From contig JAJQRA010000004.1 in assembly GCA_046533095.1 (NCBI GenBank), positions 62,001 through 126,000 on the forward strand: a DNA stretch of 64,000 nucleotides. Reading direction: 5' to 3'. The stretch's first letter is position 1. Each line of letters opens with the position of its first letter. The stretch comes from ZAX-1 sp046533095. GTDB taxonomy: Bacteria; Bacillota; Clostridia; Lachnospirales; Lachnospiraceae. The position numbers were made by a program, and so were the translations under genes. Positions 7,923-16,478 of this stretch are shown here, piece by piece. Under the pieces are notes generated by a model. The model made no database searches. It saw only the letters and a list, made by a program, of their open reading frames with translations, and was not told where the DNA came from.

Positions 7923-9341
7923 TTAAAAAGGTGATAGGCTTTCATATTGGTTAAATTCGTGGTTACGTCCTATATCCGTTCCTAGTGGCATATCGGCTGG
8001 CATATATAGGTTGCATCTATCCGGCATTTTTTGATACAGATCATCTTTCCTTTCATCTTCCATTTCCATCGCATATCTATCCTGCCCTTCACTTTCTATT
8101 GGCATGGTTTTCCATTGAGCGATTGCATCCTCCATTTCCATTCTGTATCTGTCCGGTATTCTATTTTTCATTGGCATGAACCCTCTTTGGGGGACTTCGT
8201 ATCCTGTTTCCATTCCATATCTGCCCGGCATTTCTCTTTTTATTGGCATGGCTTCCATTTGGGGTACTTCGCATCCTGTTTCCATTTCATATCTGTCCAG
8301 CATTTCTCTTTCTATTTGCATGGACTTCCTTTGAGGTACTTCGCATCCTGTTTCCATTTCATATCTGCCCGGCATTTCTCTTTTTATTGGCATGGCCTTC
8401 CTTTGGGGGACTTCGTATCCTGTTTCCATTTCATATCTGCCCGGCATTTTTTTCTGTGTTGGTACTCTCCGCCTTGTAGGTGCCCTATACTCAAATTGCT
8501 CATCCTGTTTTAGAGCATTGCGATTTTCTACCATGTTTCTATTTTCCATAAGATTATTATTATCTACATGTATTTCAATTTCCACTGGCATTTGGATTTC
8601 CACCGGCGTTTCATTTTTAAATGATATTCTATTATCTAGATCACTTTGGTTTTGCATTGGCATTTCACGTCTGGACAAGATTACATTTTCTGCAGGCGAC
8701 CTCGTTTCCATTGGAACTCTGTTTTCCATTGGGACTCTTGTTTTCATTGGCATCCTCGTTTCCATTGGCACCCTCGTTTCCGTTGCCACCCTTGTTTCCA
8801 TTGGAATCCTGCTCTCCATTGGCACCTTCGTTTCCATTGGCACCCTCGTTTCCGTTGCCACCCTCGTTTCTGTTGGCACCCTTGCTTCCATTGACACCCT
8901 TGTTTCCGTTGGCACTCTACTCTGCGGTGGCATCTTCCTCTCTGTGACTATTTTGGTTTCTGTTGGCACTCTGTTTTGCGTCACTGTTCTGCTCTGTGGC
9001 GACAGCGGCGTTCTGTTTTCTGTCACTGCTTTGATCGGTGTTGGCACTCTGCTTTCAATCGGTATCTGATTTCTGCTTGGTATCGCTTTTTCCGCTAGGG
9101 CTTCTCTCATATCAGGCTGTTTAGAAAACGAAATCGATCTTTTGGGGATACAAAGTTCATCTCCGATTTGCAGGTTATAGATGTCCACATATGGATTCGC
9201 ATACATAATCTTGGTCACACTCACTTGATAGTGTCTGCCTAGATTATACAAGGTATCTCCTTTTCTAATTACATGAATGATACCCTTGCAAGCCCCCTCT
9301 GTATGAATAGGACCAATCGGTATTGTTACATTTCTTTCCAT
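7923..9341 (-). CDS. LysM protein with long hexapeptide and 24-residue repeats
   Basis: About 472 residues. One LysM domain lies near the N-terminus (IHVIRKGDTLYNLGRHYQ ... LQIGDELCIPK), which normally binds peptidoglycan or spore-coat glycans. It is followed by a low-complexity block of six-residue units like ETRVPM, and then about six 24-residue units of the type MPGRYEMETGYEVPQR.... No signal peptide is visible, which favours a spore coat/cortex morphogenetic role over secretion, but that is inference. ATG at 9341 follows GGAGGAAAAT; an ATG four codons upstream has a poorer site. Confidence 0.75.
   Translation of the reverse strand: MERNVTIPIGPIHTEGACKGIIHVIRKGDTLYNLGRHYQVSVTKIMYANPYVDIYNLQIGDELCIPKRSISFSKQPDMREALAEKAIPSRNQIPIESRVPTPIKAVTENRTPLSPQSRTVTQNRVPTETKIVTERKMPPQSRVPTETRVSMEARVPTETRVATETRVPMETKVPMESRIPMETRVATETRVPMETRMPMKTRVPMENRVPMETRSPAENVILSRREMPMQNQSDLDNRISFKNETPVEIQMPVEIEIHVDNNNLMENRNMVENRNALKQDEQFEYRAPTRRRVPTQKKMPGRYEMETGYEVPQRKAMPIKREMPGRYEMETGCEVPQRKSMQIEREMLDRYEMETGCEVPQMEAMPIKREMPGRYGMETGYEVPQRGFMPMKNRIPDRYRMEMEDAIAQWKTMPIESEGQDRYAMEMEDERKDDLYQKMPDRCNLYMPADMPLGTDIGRNHEFNQYESLSPF
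8040..8460 (-). repeat. Protein-coding ~72-bp repeats
   Basis: Within the LysM gene the DNA repeats with a period of about 72 bp, encoding 24-residue units (GRYEMETGYEVPQR core). Roughly six units are recognisable; the central ones are close copies and the 3' ones are diverged. It is a candidate for copy-number change by slippage or recombination. Confidence 0.8.
8690..8930 (-). repeat. Protein-coding 18-bp repeats
   Basis: Units of 18 bp encode ETRVPM-like hexapeptides (ETRVPM, ETRVAT, ESRIPM, ENRVPM) in the middle of the LysM protein. There are more than ten units with point variation. Confidence 0.8.
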
Positions 9342-9450
9342 ATTTTCCTCCATTTACGCAGTACATTCATCCTTCTAATTATGATATTCTAATTATAGAA
9401 AAAAGGTGACTGGAGCAATTGGACGCGAATGTCGTCTTCCGATTTACAGG

Positions 9451-9603
9451 GCAGGAACCGCAACCATATAGCGTTGCCTTATTCTGCCAAAACACTTTTT
9501 TACTAACTAGGTGCAGGAACCGCAGTCATATAATTTTGTCTTATTCTGCCGAAACAATTTTTTTACTAATAGGGCAGGAACCGCAACCATATAATTTTGC
9601 CAC
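9451..9603. repeat. Three tandem ~61-bp repeats
   Basis: Each unit begins GCAGGAACCGCARYCATATA and continues through TTATTCTGCC and a T-rich tract. Units start at 9451, 9513 and 9574 (periods 62 and 61 bp), and the last is truncated. Confidence 0.8.
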
Positions 9604-9825
9604 ATCGTAGTCGCTCAAATTTTTCGGTGCATGACTTCATCCAAACTGAATATATATACCATAGGGTACCCTTAGTATCTGACTCCCGACGGCTCTTTGC
9701 TTTTTAAAGAGGATATCTTGTTTCGGATTGTATCGGATGTCTTTCATCCTTCGTGCACGATCGCCTCTTTGCACCTTTCTAGCGATAAAGTAATTCTAAA
9801 CATTCAATAAATTCTTGAAAATGAA

Positions 9826-9854
9826 TTGTGTTTTGTCAAATCCTGTCGTATAAT
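9826..9854 (+). promoter_or_regulatory. Predicted sigma-A promoter for the activator gene
   Basis: TTGTGT at 9826-9831 and TATAAT at 9849-9854 are separated by exactly 17 bp, about 85 bp before the ATG at 9939. Confidence 0.55.
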
Positions 9855-9938
9855 GTAGCTTGTTCGTTTTCTAAAATAAATGAAAAACGAATTAAAAATA
9901 AATCAAACATAAATCAAACATAGAAATGGTGGTAAACG

Positions 9939-12900
9939 ATGGAAAAATATAATTTACACAAATTGGGCATCGATATCGGCTCAACGACCGTAAAGATTGC
10001 CATTTTAAATGAAAAAAACGAATTGCTCTTCTCCGATTATGAGAGGCATTTTGCCAATATCAAAGAAACCCTCTCCGGTTTACTTACAAAAGCATTTGAC
10101 CAGTTGGGGAATATCTCGCTCGCCCCAATGATTACAGGCTCTGGCGGACTGACGCTTGCAAAGCATTTGAATATTCCATTTGTACAGGAAGTAATCAGTG
10201 TATCTACTGCATTAGCGGACTATGCCCCCCATACCGATGTCGCCATTGAGCTTGGCGGTGAAGACGCAAAAATTATATATTTTGAAGGCGGCAACGTGGA
10301 ACAGCGCATGAATGGTATTTGCGCCGGTGGCACAGGCTCTTTCATTGACCAGATGGCCTCCTTGCTTCAAACTGATGCCTCCGGGCTAAATACCTATGCC
10401 AAAGATTATAAGGCCATCTACCCTATTGCAGCGCGTTGTGGCGTGTTTGCCAAATCAGATATCCAGCCTTTGATTAACGAAGGCGCAACAAGGCAAGACT
10501 TGTCTGCTTCTATTTTTCAAGCAGTCGTAAACCAGACAATCAGCGGCCTTGCCTGTGGAAAGCCAATTCGTGGGCATGTTGCTTTTCTAGGAGGACCGCT
10601 GCACTTTTTATCCGAACTAAAGGCAGCCTTTGTCCGTACCTTGCATTTAGACGAAGAACATATTATTGCCCCTTGGCATTCCCATTTATTTGCAGCAATC
10701 GGTTCTGCCTTAAATTATAAAGAAGACTCTCTTGCTTCACTTTCGGATATTATAGGCCGTTTATCCTCGGACATTAAGATGGAATTTGAAGTGGAACGTA
10801 TGGAACCGCTTTTTTTAAGCGAAGCAGATTATCAGGATTTTGGCAAACGGCACCATATACACAAAGTAGCAACCAGCGATTTATCTTCCTATGAGGGGAA
10901 CTGCTACCTTGGAATTGACGCTGGCTCTACAACAACGAAAGTTGCCCTTGCCGGAGAAGACGGTTCTTTGCTTTATTCTTTTTATAGCAATAATAATGGA
11001 AATCCGCTCCAAACGGCAATGGCTTCTTTAAAAGAAATATATTCCCTGTTGCCAAAAACTGCCCATATCGTATACTCGTGTTCTACCGGCTATGGAGAGG
11101 CACTGATGAAAGCCGCTTTCATGCTAGACGACGGCGAGGTGGAAACCGTTGCACACTACTATGCCGCTGCTTTTTTTAACCCAAATGTAGATTGTATTTT
11201 GGACATCGGCGGCCAAGATATGAAATGTATTAAAATCAAAAATAAAACCGTTGACAGTGTCCAGTTAAATGAGGCATGTTCTTCTGGATGTGGTTCTTTC
11301 ATTGAAACCTTTGCGAAATCTTTAAACTATACGGTAAAAGATTTTGCACAGGCCGCTTTATTTGCAAAAAATCCCATCGACCTTGGTACGCGCTGTACCG
11401 TATTTATGAATTCCAAGGTAAAACAGGCACAAAAAGAAGGGGCAGACGTTTCCGATATTTCTGCGGGGCTCGCCTACTCTGTGATCAAGAATGCCTTGTA
11501 TAAAGTAATTAAGGTGCCGACCCCTCGGGATTTAGGGGAACATATCGTTGTACAGGGCGGGACGTTTTATAATGACGCAGTTCTTCGCAGCTTTGAACAG
11601 ATTTCAGGCTGTCAAGCGGTAAGGCCTGATATCGCCGGCATTATGGGGGCATTTGGTGCGGCATTAATTGCAAGGGAACGCCACGAGACGGGGCAGAGCA
11701 GTTCCATGCTCTCCATGGATGATATTAATAAATTGGAATTCGATACAAAGCTTTCACGCTGCAAAGGCTGTACCAATCATTGTCTGCTCACCATCAACCG
11801 TTTTTCCGGCAAACGACAGTATATTACCGGCAACCGTTGTGAACGCGGACTTGGAAAAGAGAAAAACAAGGAACATATTCCCAACTTATTCGACTACAAA
11901 AATACACGCTATTTTGACTATGCGCCATTAACAGACCAAGATGCCATACGAGGCAATGTGGGGATTCCAAGAGTATTGAATCTGTATGAAAATTATCCAT
12001 TCTGGGCTGTATTTTTTAAAAAACTCGGATTTAAAACTATACTTTCTCCACAATCTACACGAAGCATTTATGAAATGGGGATCGAATCCATTCCAAGCGA
12101 ATCGGAATGCTATCCTGCAAAGTTGGCACATGGGCATATCGCATGGCTCATTAAGGAGCAAGTGGACTTTATTTTCTACCCCTGTATTCCCTATGAGCGA
12201 AACGAGTTCCCCGATGCAAACAATCACTATAACTGTCCGATCGTAACGTCTTATGCGGAAAATATCAAAAACAATGTAGACGAAATCACAAACGGGCAAA
12301 TACGTTTTCTAAATCCATTTATGTCGTTTCAGAACGAAGAAATATTAGCAAATCAACTGATCACTGTATTTGCCGCAGAATTTAACATCAATGCCACGGA
12401 AATTTCTGCCGCTGTTGCCGCCGGCTGGGCAGAATTAATGGCTGTTCATGATGACATACAAAGCAAGGGAGAAGAAACCCTTTCCTACATGGAGGAAACC
12501 GGCAGACGGGGCATTGTGCTTGCCGGCCGCCCTTACCATGTTGACCCGGAAATCCACCATGGGATTGCAGAACTTATAAACTCCTATGGCATAGCGGTTT
12601 TGACGGAAGATTCCATTTCCCATTTGCATGCGGTCGAACGGCCATTGATTGTCATGGATCAATGGATGTACCATTCCCGTTTGTATGCCGCAGCAAATTA
12701 TGTAAAAACAAGGGATGATTTAGATCTCATTCAGCTCAACTCCTTTGGCTGTGGACTAGATGCCGTTACAACGGATGCCGTCAACGATATCCTGACAAAA
12801 TCTGGGAAAATTTATACCTGCATTAAAATTGACGAAGTAAACAACTTAGGAGCCGCCCGCATCCGTATCCGTTCCCTCCTAGCCGCTTTGCGTGTGAAAG

Positions 12901-14198
12901 AAAAACAGCGGGCGCTGCCAAAGAGCTGCTGCGACATTGAGCCCTCTAATTATGATCGTGTCATATTTACCAAAGAAATGCGAAAAGACTATACGATTTT
13001 GTGTCCGCAAATGTCGCCCATTCATTTTGAGCTGATTGCACCGGCATTTCAAGTTTCCGGCTATCATTTTGTTGTATTGGGAAATGATAACAAGTCTGCC
13101 ATCGATGTCGGGCTTAAATATGTAAACAATGATGCCTGCTTCCCTTCCCTGATTGTCGTCGGGCAGATTATGGATGCCGTGTTATCCGGAAAATATGACC
13201 TCGCGAAAACGGCGGTTATTATATCGCAGACCGGCGGTGGCTGTCGTGCCTCAAACTATATCGGCTTTATCAGACGTGCCCTTGAAAAGGCAGGGTTGCC
13301 ACAAATTCCGGTTATTTCCCTTAATTTAAATGGATTCGAGGGCAATCCGGGTTTTAAGATGACACTTCCACTGCTGCAAAAAGCATTGTATGCCCTTGTA
13401 TTTGGAGATATTTTTATGCGTTGCCTATACCGTACGCGGCCCTATGAGGCCAAGCCCGGCTCCGCTGACGCACTCCATGCAAAATGGAAAGAAAAATGCA
13501 TTGCACTCGTATCAACGCCAAAGCTGGTGTCGCACCGCAAATACAAGCGTTATTGCAGGGAAATTATACGTGCGTTTGACAACCTCCCCATGCTTGACGT
13601 GAAAAAGCCGCGTGTCGGCATTGTAGGCGAAATACTGGTTAAATTTTTACCTGTCGCCAATAATTACCTTATAGAACTATTAGAGGCAGAGAATGCAGAA
13701 GCTGTTGTACCCGATTTAATGGATTTTCTCCTGTACTGCTTTTATAACAAAAATTTTAATTCGGAAAACCTTGGCACAAGCAAAGCATCTACCCGAAGAT
13801 CTAATTTAGGAATCAAAGCGATGGAATGGCTTCGGAGTGCCGCAAGAAATGAATTTGAAAAGAGCGAGCATTTTGACCCTCCTGCCCATATAGAAACACT
13901 TGCAAAATTTGCACAGCCCATCGTATCGCAGGGCAACCAAACCGGAGAGGGGTGGTTTTTAACTGGGGAAATGCTGGAACTGATTCATACCGGCACAAGT
14001 AATATTGTATGTGCACAGCCTTTTGGCTGCCTGCCAAATCATGTGGTAGGAAAAGGGGTCATTAAAGAGCTACGCCGCCAATACCCGCTTTCTAATGTGG
14101 TAGCCATTGATTACGACCCCGGAGCAAGTGAAGTAAACCAATTAAACCGTATTAAATTAATGTTGTCTACGGCACAGAAAAATATGGCGAAATTGTAA
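9939..14198 (+). CDS. Large 2-hydroxyacyl-CoA dehydratase activator (BadF/HgdC type, DUF2229)
   Basis: A 1419-residue protein with two ASKHA ATPase domains in tandem: GIDIGSTTVKIA (residue ~10) with CAGGTGSFIDQMA (~128), and GIDAGSTTTKVAL (~324) with CSSGCGSFIETFA (~447). The cysteines in those two motifs are where HgdC-like activators hold a shared [4Fe-4S] cluster. A cysteine-rich linker (GCTNHC...GNRCERG, ~610-635), a DUF2229 region (~650-880) and a dehydratase-subunit-like C-terminal half follow. Such proteins use ATP to push a low-potential electron into an enzyme; their physiological partner is mostly unknown. No hgdA/hgdB genes are adjacent. The promoter lies upstream and a repeat-rich spacer downstream. 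Confidence 0.88.
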   Translation: MEKYNLHKLGIDIGSTTVKIAILNEKNELLFSDYERHFANIKETLSGLLTKAFDQLGNISLAPMITGSGGLTLAKHLNIPFVQEVISVSTALADYAPHTDVAIELGGEDAKIIYFEGGNVEQRMNGICAGGTGSFIDQMASLLQTDASGLNTYAKDYKAIYPIAARCGVFAKSDIQPLINEGATRQDLSASIFQAVVNQTISGLACGKPIRGHVAFLGGPLHFLSELKAAFVRTLHLDEEHIIAPWHSHLFAAIGSALNYKEDSLASLSDIIGRLSSDIKMEFEVERMEPLFLSEADYQDFGKRHHIHKVATSDLSSYEGNCYLGIDAGSTTTKVALAGEDGSLLYSFYSNNNGNPLQTAMASLKEIYSLLPKTAHIVYSCSTGYGEALMKAAFMLDDGEVETVAHYYAAAFFNPNVDCILDIGGQDMKCIKIKNKTVDSVQLNEACSSGCGSFIETFAKSLNYTVKDFAQAALFAKNPIDLGTRCTVFMNSKVKQAQKEGADVSDISAGLAYSVIKNALYKVIKVPTPRDLGEHIVVQGGTFYNDAVLRSFEQISGCQAVRPDIAGIMGAFGAALIARERHETGQSSSMLSMDDINKLEFDTKLSRCKGCTNHCLLTINRFSGKRQYITGNRCERGLGKEKNKEHIPNLFDYKNTRYFDYAPLTDQDAIRGNVGIPRVLNLYENYPFWAVFFKKLGFKTILSPQSTRSIYEMGIESIPSESECYPAKLAHGHIAWLIKEQVDFIFYPCIPYERNEFPDANNHYNCPIVTSYAENIKNNVDEITNGQIRFLNPFMSFQNEEILANQLITVFAAEFNINATEISAAVAAGWAELMAVHDDIQSKGEETLSYMEETGRRGIVLAGRPYHVDPEIHHGIAELINSYGIAVLTEDSISHLHAVERPLIVMDQWMYHSRLYAAANYVKTRDDLDLIQLNSFGCGLDAVTTDAVNDILTKSGKIYTCIKIDEVNNLGAARIRIRSLLAALRVKEKQRALPKSCCDIEPSNYDRVIFTKEMRKDYTILCPQMSPIHFELIAPAFQVSGYHFVVLGNDNKSAIDVGLKYVNNDACFPSLIVVGQIMDAVLSGKYDLAKTAVIISQTGGGCRASNYIGFIRRALEKAGLPQIPVISLNLNGFEGNPGFKMTLPLLQKALYALVFGDIFMRCLYRTRPYEAKPGSADALHAKWKEKCIALVSTPKLVSHRKYKRYCREIIRAFDNLPMLDVKKPRVGIVGEILVKFLPVANNYLIELLEAENAEAVVPDLMDFLLYCFYNKNFNSENLGTSKASTRRSNLGIKAMEWLRSAARNEFEKSEHFDPPAHIETLAKFAQPIVSQGNQTGEGWFLTGEMLELIHTGTSNIVCAQPFGCLPNHVVGKGVIKELRRQYPLSNVVAIDYDPGASEVNQLNRIKLMLSTAQKNMAKL

Positions 14199-14463
14199 GA
14201 AAGAACTCTGCGGGCAGAATGCCCGCACCTGTGGCGGCTGCATAAGCGACATTTTCCTTGTGCGCCACGGTGTGGCCCTGTCGCAGGGTTATCTTATTGG
14301 ATAGCGTAGCTTTACGGTAGGATGTTACGATTCACAGCTAGCTGTGAAGGTAACAATACACGCATAGGAAAAGGAATATTTTACAATTTTACGTTGAGCA
14401 AAAGGGGCGCATATGCTATACTTTCCCATAGACAAATCGGAATTTGAAAGGGAGACAAACCAT
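14199..14463. other. Repeat-rich spacer
   Basis: Contains the hairpin GCGGGCAGAATGCCCGC (about 14209-14225), a segment at 14237-14310 that resembles 58098-58155, and the 31-bp palindrome at 14324-14354 also found at 52437-52467. No gene is visible. Confidence 0.6.
14324..14354. repeat. 31-bp palindromic repeat, copy 1
   Basis: GTTAC-GATTCACAGCTAGCTGTGAAG-GTAAC contains the perfect palindrome TTCACAGCTAGCTGTGAA and closing GTTAC/GTAAC arms. Copy 2 is at 52437-52467 with two or three differences. Confidence 0.8.
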
Positions 14464-15123
14464 ATGAACATAAATAAGAATATTGATAAGATTCCTGCAC
14501 CGGCAATCATATTGAAACGGTTGATTGCCTATGCAAAAATTGATGTGATTATGAATCCAAATGATGAGGATGTTTATCTGCGAAAATACCATTATGACAA
14601 GGAGTTGCTACCACAGGGTCATTTTTTAAAGATAGACGATAGTGGAGGGGATCATTATTATGTGATCTTCTCTCAAGCCGGTTGCATTGTGAAAGGCTTT
14701 GATCATGAGTGCGACCTCAGTCCTTATAACTATGATGAAGTCTACGAACCAATGCCAAAGGAAATTTCGGAGCATGATTTTTATGCGAAGACCCCTGTAG
14801 AGCTGTCAGTATTGCTGGATGATGTTGCCTTGGAGAAGGAACTGGTAACATTTTGCATGTGGCAGAGCGCAGATGATACGGAGTGGCATTACACACCATT
14901 TGACATACCGGATGAATGGTTCGATGGCATAGACACCTTTATTAGCTTAACCCCTGATTTTGATAAATATATCGAAAGAACCAATGAGTACTATGAAATT
15001 GACTTGGATACTGATATAGTGAAAGCGATTTACGAGGGGAACGAAATTACAGCAACAATGATAGAAAAGATTAACCCGGCTGGTGACATAGCAAAAATCC
15101 TGAAAAGGTTATCGCAATTTTGA
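14464..15123 (+). CDS. Uncharacterised acidic protein
   Basis: 219 residues from ATG 14464, which follows AAAGGGAG; an in-frame ATG at 14413 has no such site. No membrane segment or signal peptide is visible. It is rich in Asp, Glu and Tyr, with a conspicuous DDTEWHYTPFDIPDEWFDGID stretch. I do not recognise the family. It sits in an accessory stretch next to another unknown protein (15242), a setting where immunity or toxin-response proteins occur, but nothing in the sequence proves that. Confidence 0.6.
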   Translation: MNINKNIDKIPAPAIILKRLIAYAKIDVIMNPNDEDVYLRKYHYDKELLPQGHFLKIDDSGGDHYYVIFSQAGCIVKGFDHECDLSPYNYDEVYEPMPKEISEHDFYAKTPVELSVLLDDVALEKELVTFCMWQSADDTEWHYTPFDIPDEWFDGIDTFISLTPDFDKYIERTNEYYEIDLDTDIVKAIYEGNEITATMIEKINPAGDIAKILKRLSQF

Positions 15124-15241
15124 TACAAATACAATCACAAATTCCAGTTAATAGAGTTCGATATATTGATTCGGAATACCTGTAGTCTATATTCATCAAA
15201 CAGAAATGTTCTCTTAGGGCAGAATTTACCGGAGGGTATAT

Positions 15242-16291
15242 ATGGGTGGCGTATTCTTTTTCATATTTTTAGCAATCGCGTTTTTTATTGCTTTGTTTTT
15301 TATCATTTTAAGCGCGATACTTATCATTGTTTGGAATGTAAAAAAGCGTAAGGGGAAATCACCAAAAAAATGGTGGCTTGTGGTGCCTGCCGTTTTACTT
15401 ATTATAAATATAGTAATTGCACTTCTCCCGGCAGGATATATCGGTTTTTTGCGCTATGCCAACAGCTCAAACAATCCTGATACTATCTATGCGGAATCAG
15501 GCAAGACTTTGTATTGGCCAATGGGCAATTACGAACCGACTACGAGTTGGTTTGAGATAGACGGTGTGAAATGCGTTAGATTTCGCAAAGGTTTCTCTGA
15601 CGAACCTTTTTTTCTTGATTATGCTAATGAAAAGCTTGGAGAACCTATTGCTAGCCTCAAGTATAAACAATCGGACAGCAGTTCCTTTAATAACTTCATG
15701 TCGGTTTTGTTGAGCGGAAGCACTTTTTCCGAGCAAAATATTTCAACGGTATATCCCGTAGATAATGATAACGGATTTGCATTTTACTATGTTAAAAATG
15801 GTCTCGGCAGTGGGACTTTTTGCGCCGAAGATGAACTCAACCGTGTAAAAGCCTACTACGCGGATATTTCCAATTACGATACGCAAAATCTTGTTTGCGA
15901 ATACTCCGTATATACCGACGATGAAAAACAGTCCGGAAAACGCAACGATGCTCCGTATATCAATATGGAGAAAACAGTTGTATTAAGCGCCGGAACATTT
16001 GAAAACTTAACTCAAATATCTGACGATGGGAAAATGTTTGAACGTGTCGAAATTCCCGAAAAATATAGTGCTATTGACAATGCGGCGGTTCCCGGTTCCC
16101 CTATTTTTGGCTTTGATAAACGCGAACTATTTGCGTACAGCAAAGATAAAATGGCGTATAGGGTTGTTGATCTGGCCTTGGTCGAAAATCAGGTGTACAT
16201 TGAGCTGCAATCAGGCGCGGACTATATAAATGGTTATCCTTTGCCCGTTGATATGAGCCAATACATCATTGACAATGTTTTTACGGATTAA
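15242..16291 (+). CDS. Uncharacterised membrane-anchored protein
   Basis: 349 residues. Two hydrophobic segments near the N-terminus (about residues 3-34, and 43-66 after a KKRKGKSPKKWW basic loop) form a hairpin or anchor. The remaining ~280 residues are polar and probably extracytoplasmic. ATG 15242 is preceded by GGAGG. Function unknown; it follows the 14464 gene by 118 bp and could be co-transcribed. Confidence 0.6.
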   Translation: MGGVFFFIFLAIAFFIALFFIILSAILIIVWNVKKRKGKSPKKWWLVVPAVLLIINIVIALLPAGYIGFLRYANSSNNPDTIYAESGKTLYWPMGNYEPTTSWFEIDGVKCVRFRKGFSDEPFFLDYANEKLGEPIASLKYKQSDSSSFNNFMSVLLSGSTFSEQNISTVYPVDNDNGFAFYYVKNGLGSGTFCAEDELNRVKAYYADISNYDTQNLVCEYSVYTDDEKQSGKRNDAPYINMEKTVVLSAGTFENLTQISDDGKMFERVEIPEKYSAIDNAAVPGSPIFGFDKRELFAYSKDKMAYRVVDLALVENQVYIELQSGADYINGYPLPVDMSQYIIDNVFTD

Positions 16292-16478
16292 AGATAATGA
16301 AAGATTTATTTTCTGATTTATTGAGGAACTTGGATTTTGAAAAAGGGCAGTTCACAAAATGAACTTGTTCAATAAGCAGTGCGACTAAAACAAGAATTTA
16401 CGGATTGCAGATTTTGTATATGCGTTGCGGAAACGGTTATGAGTTTTTCGAGACTAACAGATAGAAAGGAGATATACG

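Larger units (their letters stand above)
9342..9938. other. Spacer with three ~61-bp tandem repeats
   Basis: About 600 bp between the divergent LysM and activator genes. It contains three imperfect direct repeats at 9451, 9513 and 9574, and a promoter for the activator gene. The short frame at 9419-9610 is made of these repeats and lacks a convincing ribosome site, so I do not call it a gene. Confidence 0.6.

Noticed and set aside
8031..9069. Long plus-strand frames opposite the LysM gene
   Set aside because: Shadow frames created by the repetitive coding strand; the minus frame has a LysM domain and good start.
9419..9610. 63-codon frame made of the 61-bp repeats
   Set aside because: Frame differs between repeat units and there is no ribosome site.
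16292..16478. Short frame starting MKDLFSDLLRN before the radical SAM gene
   Set aside because: Only about 21 codons, no recognisable family and no supporting context.
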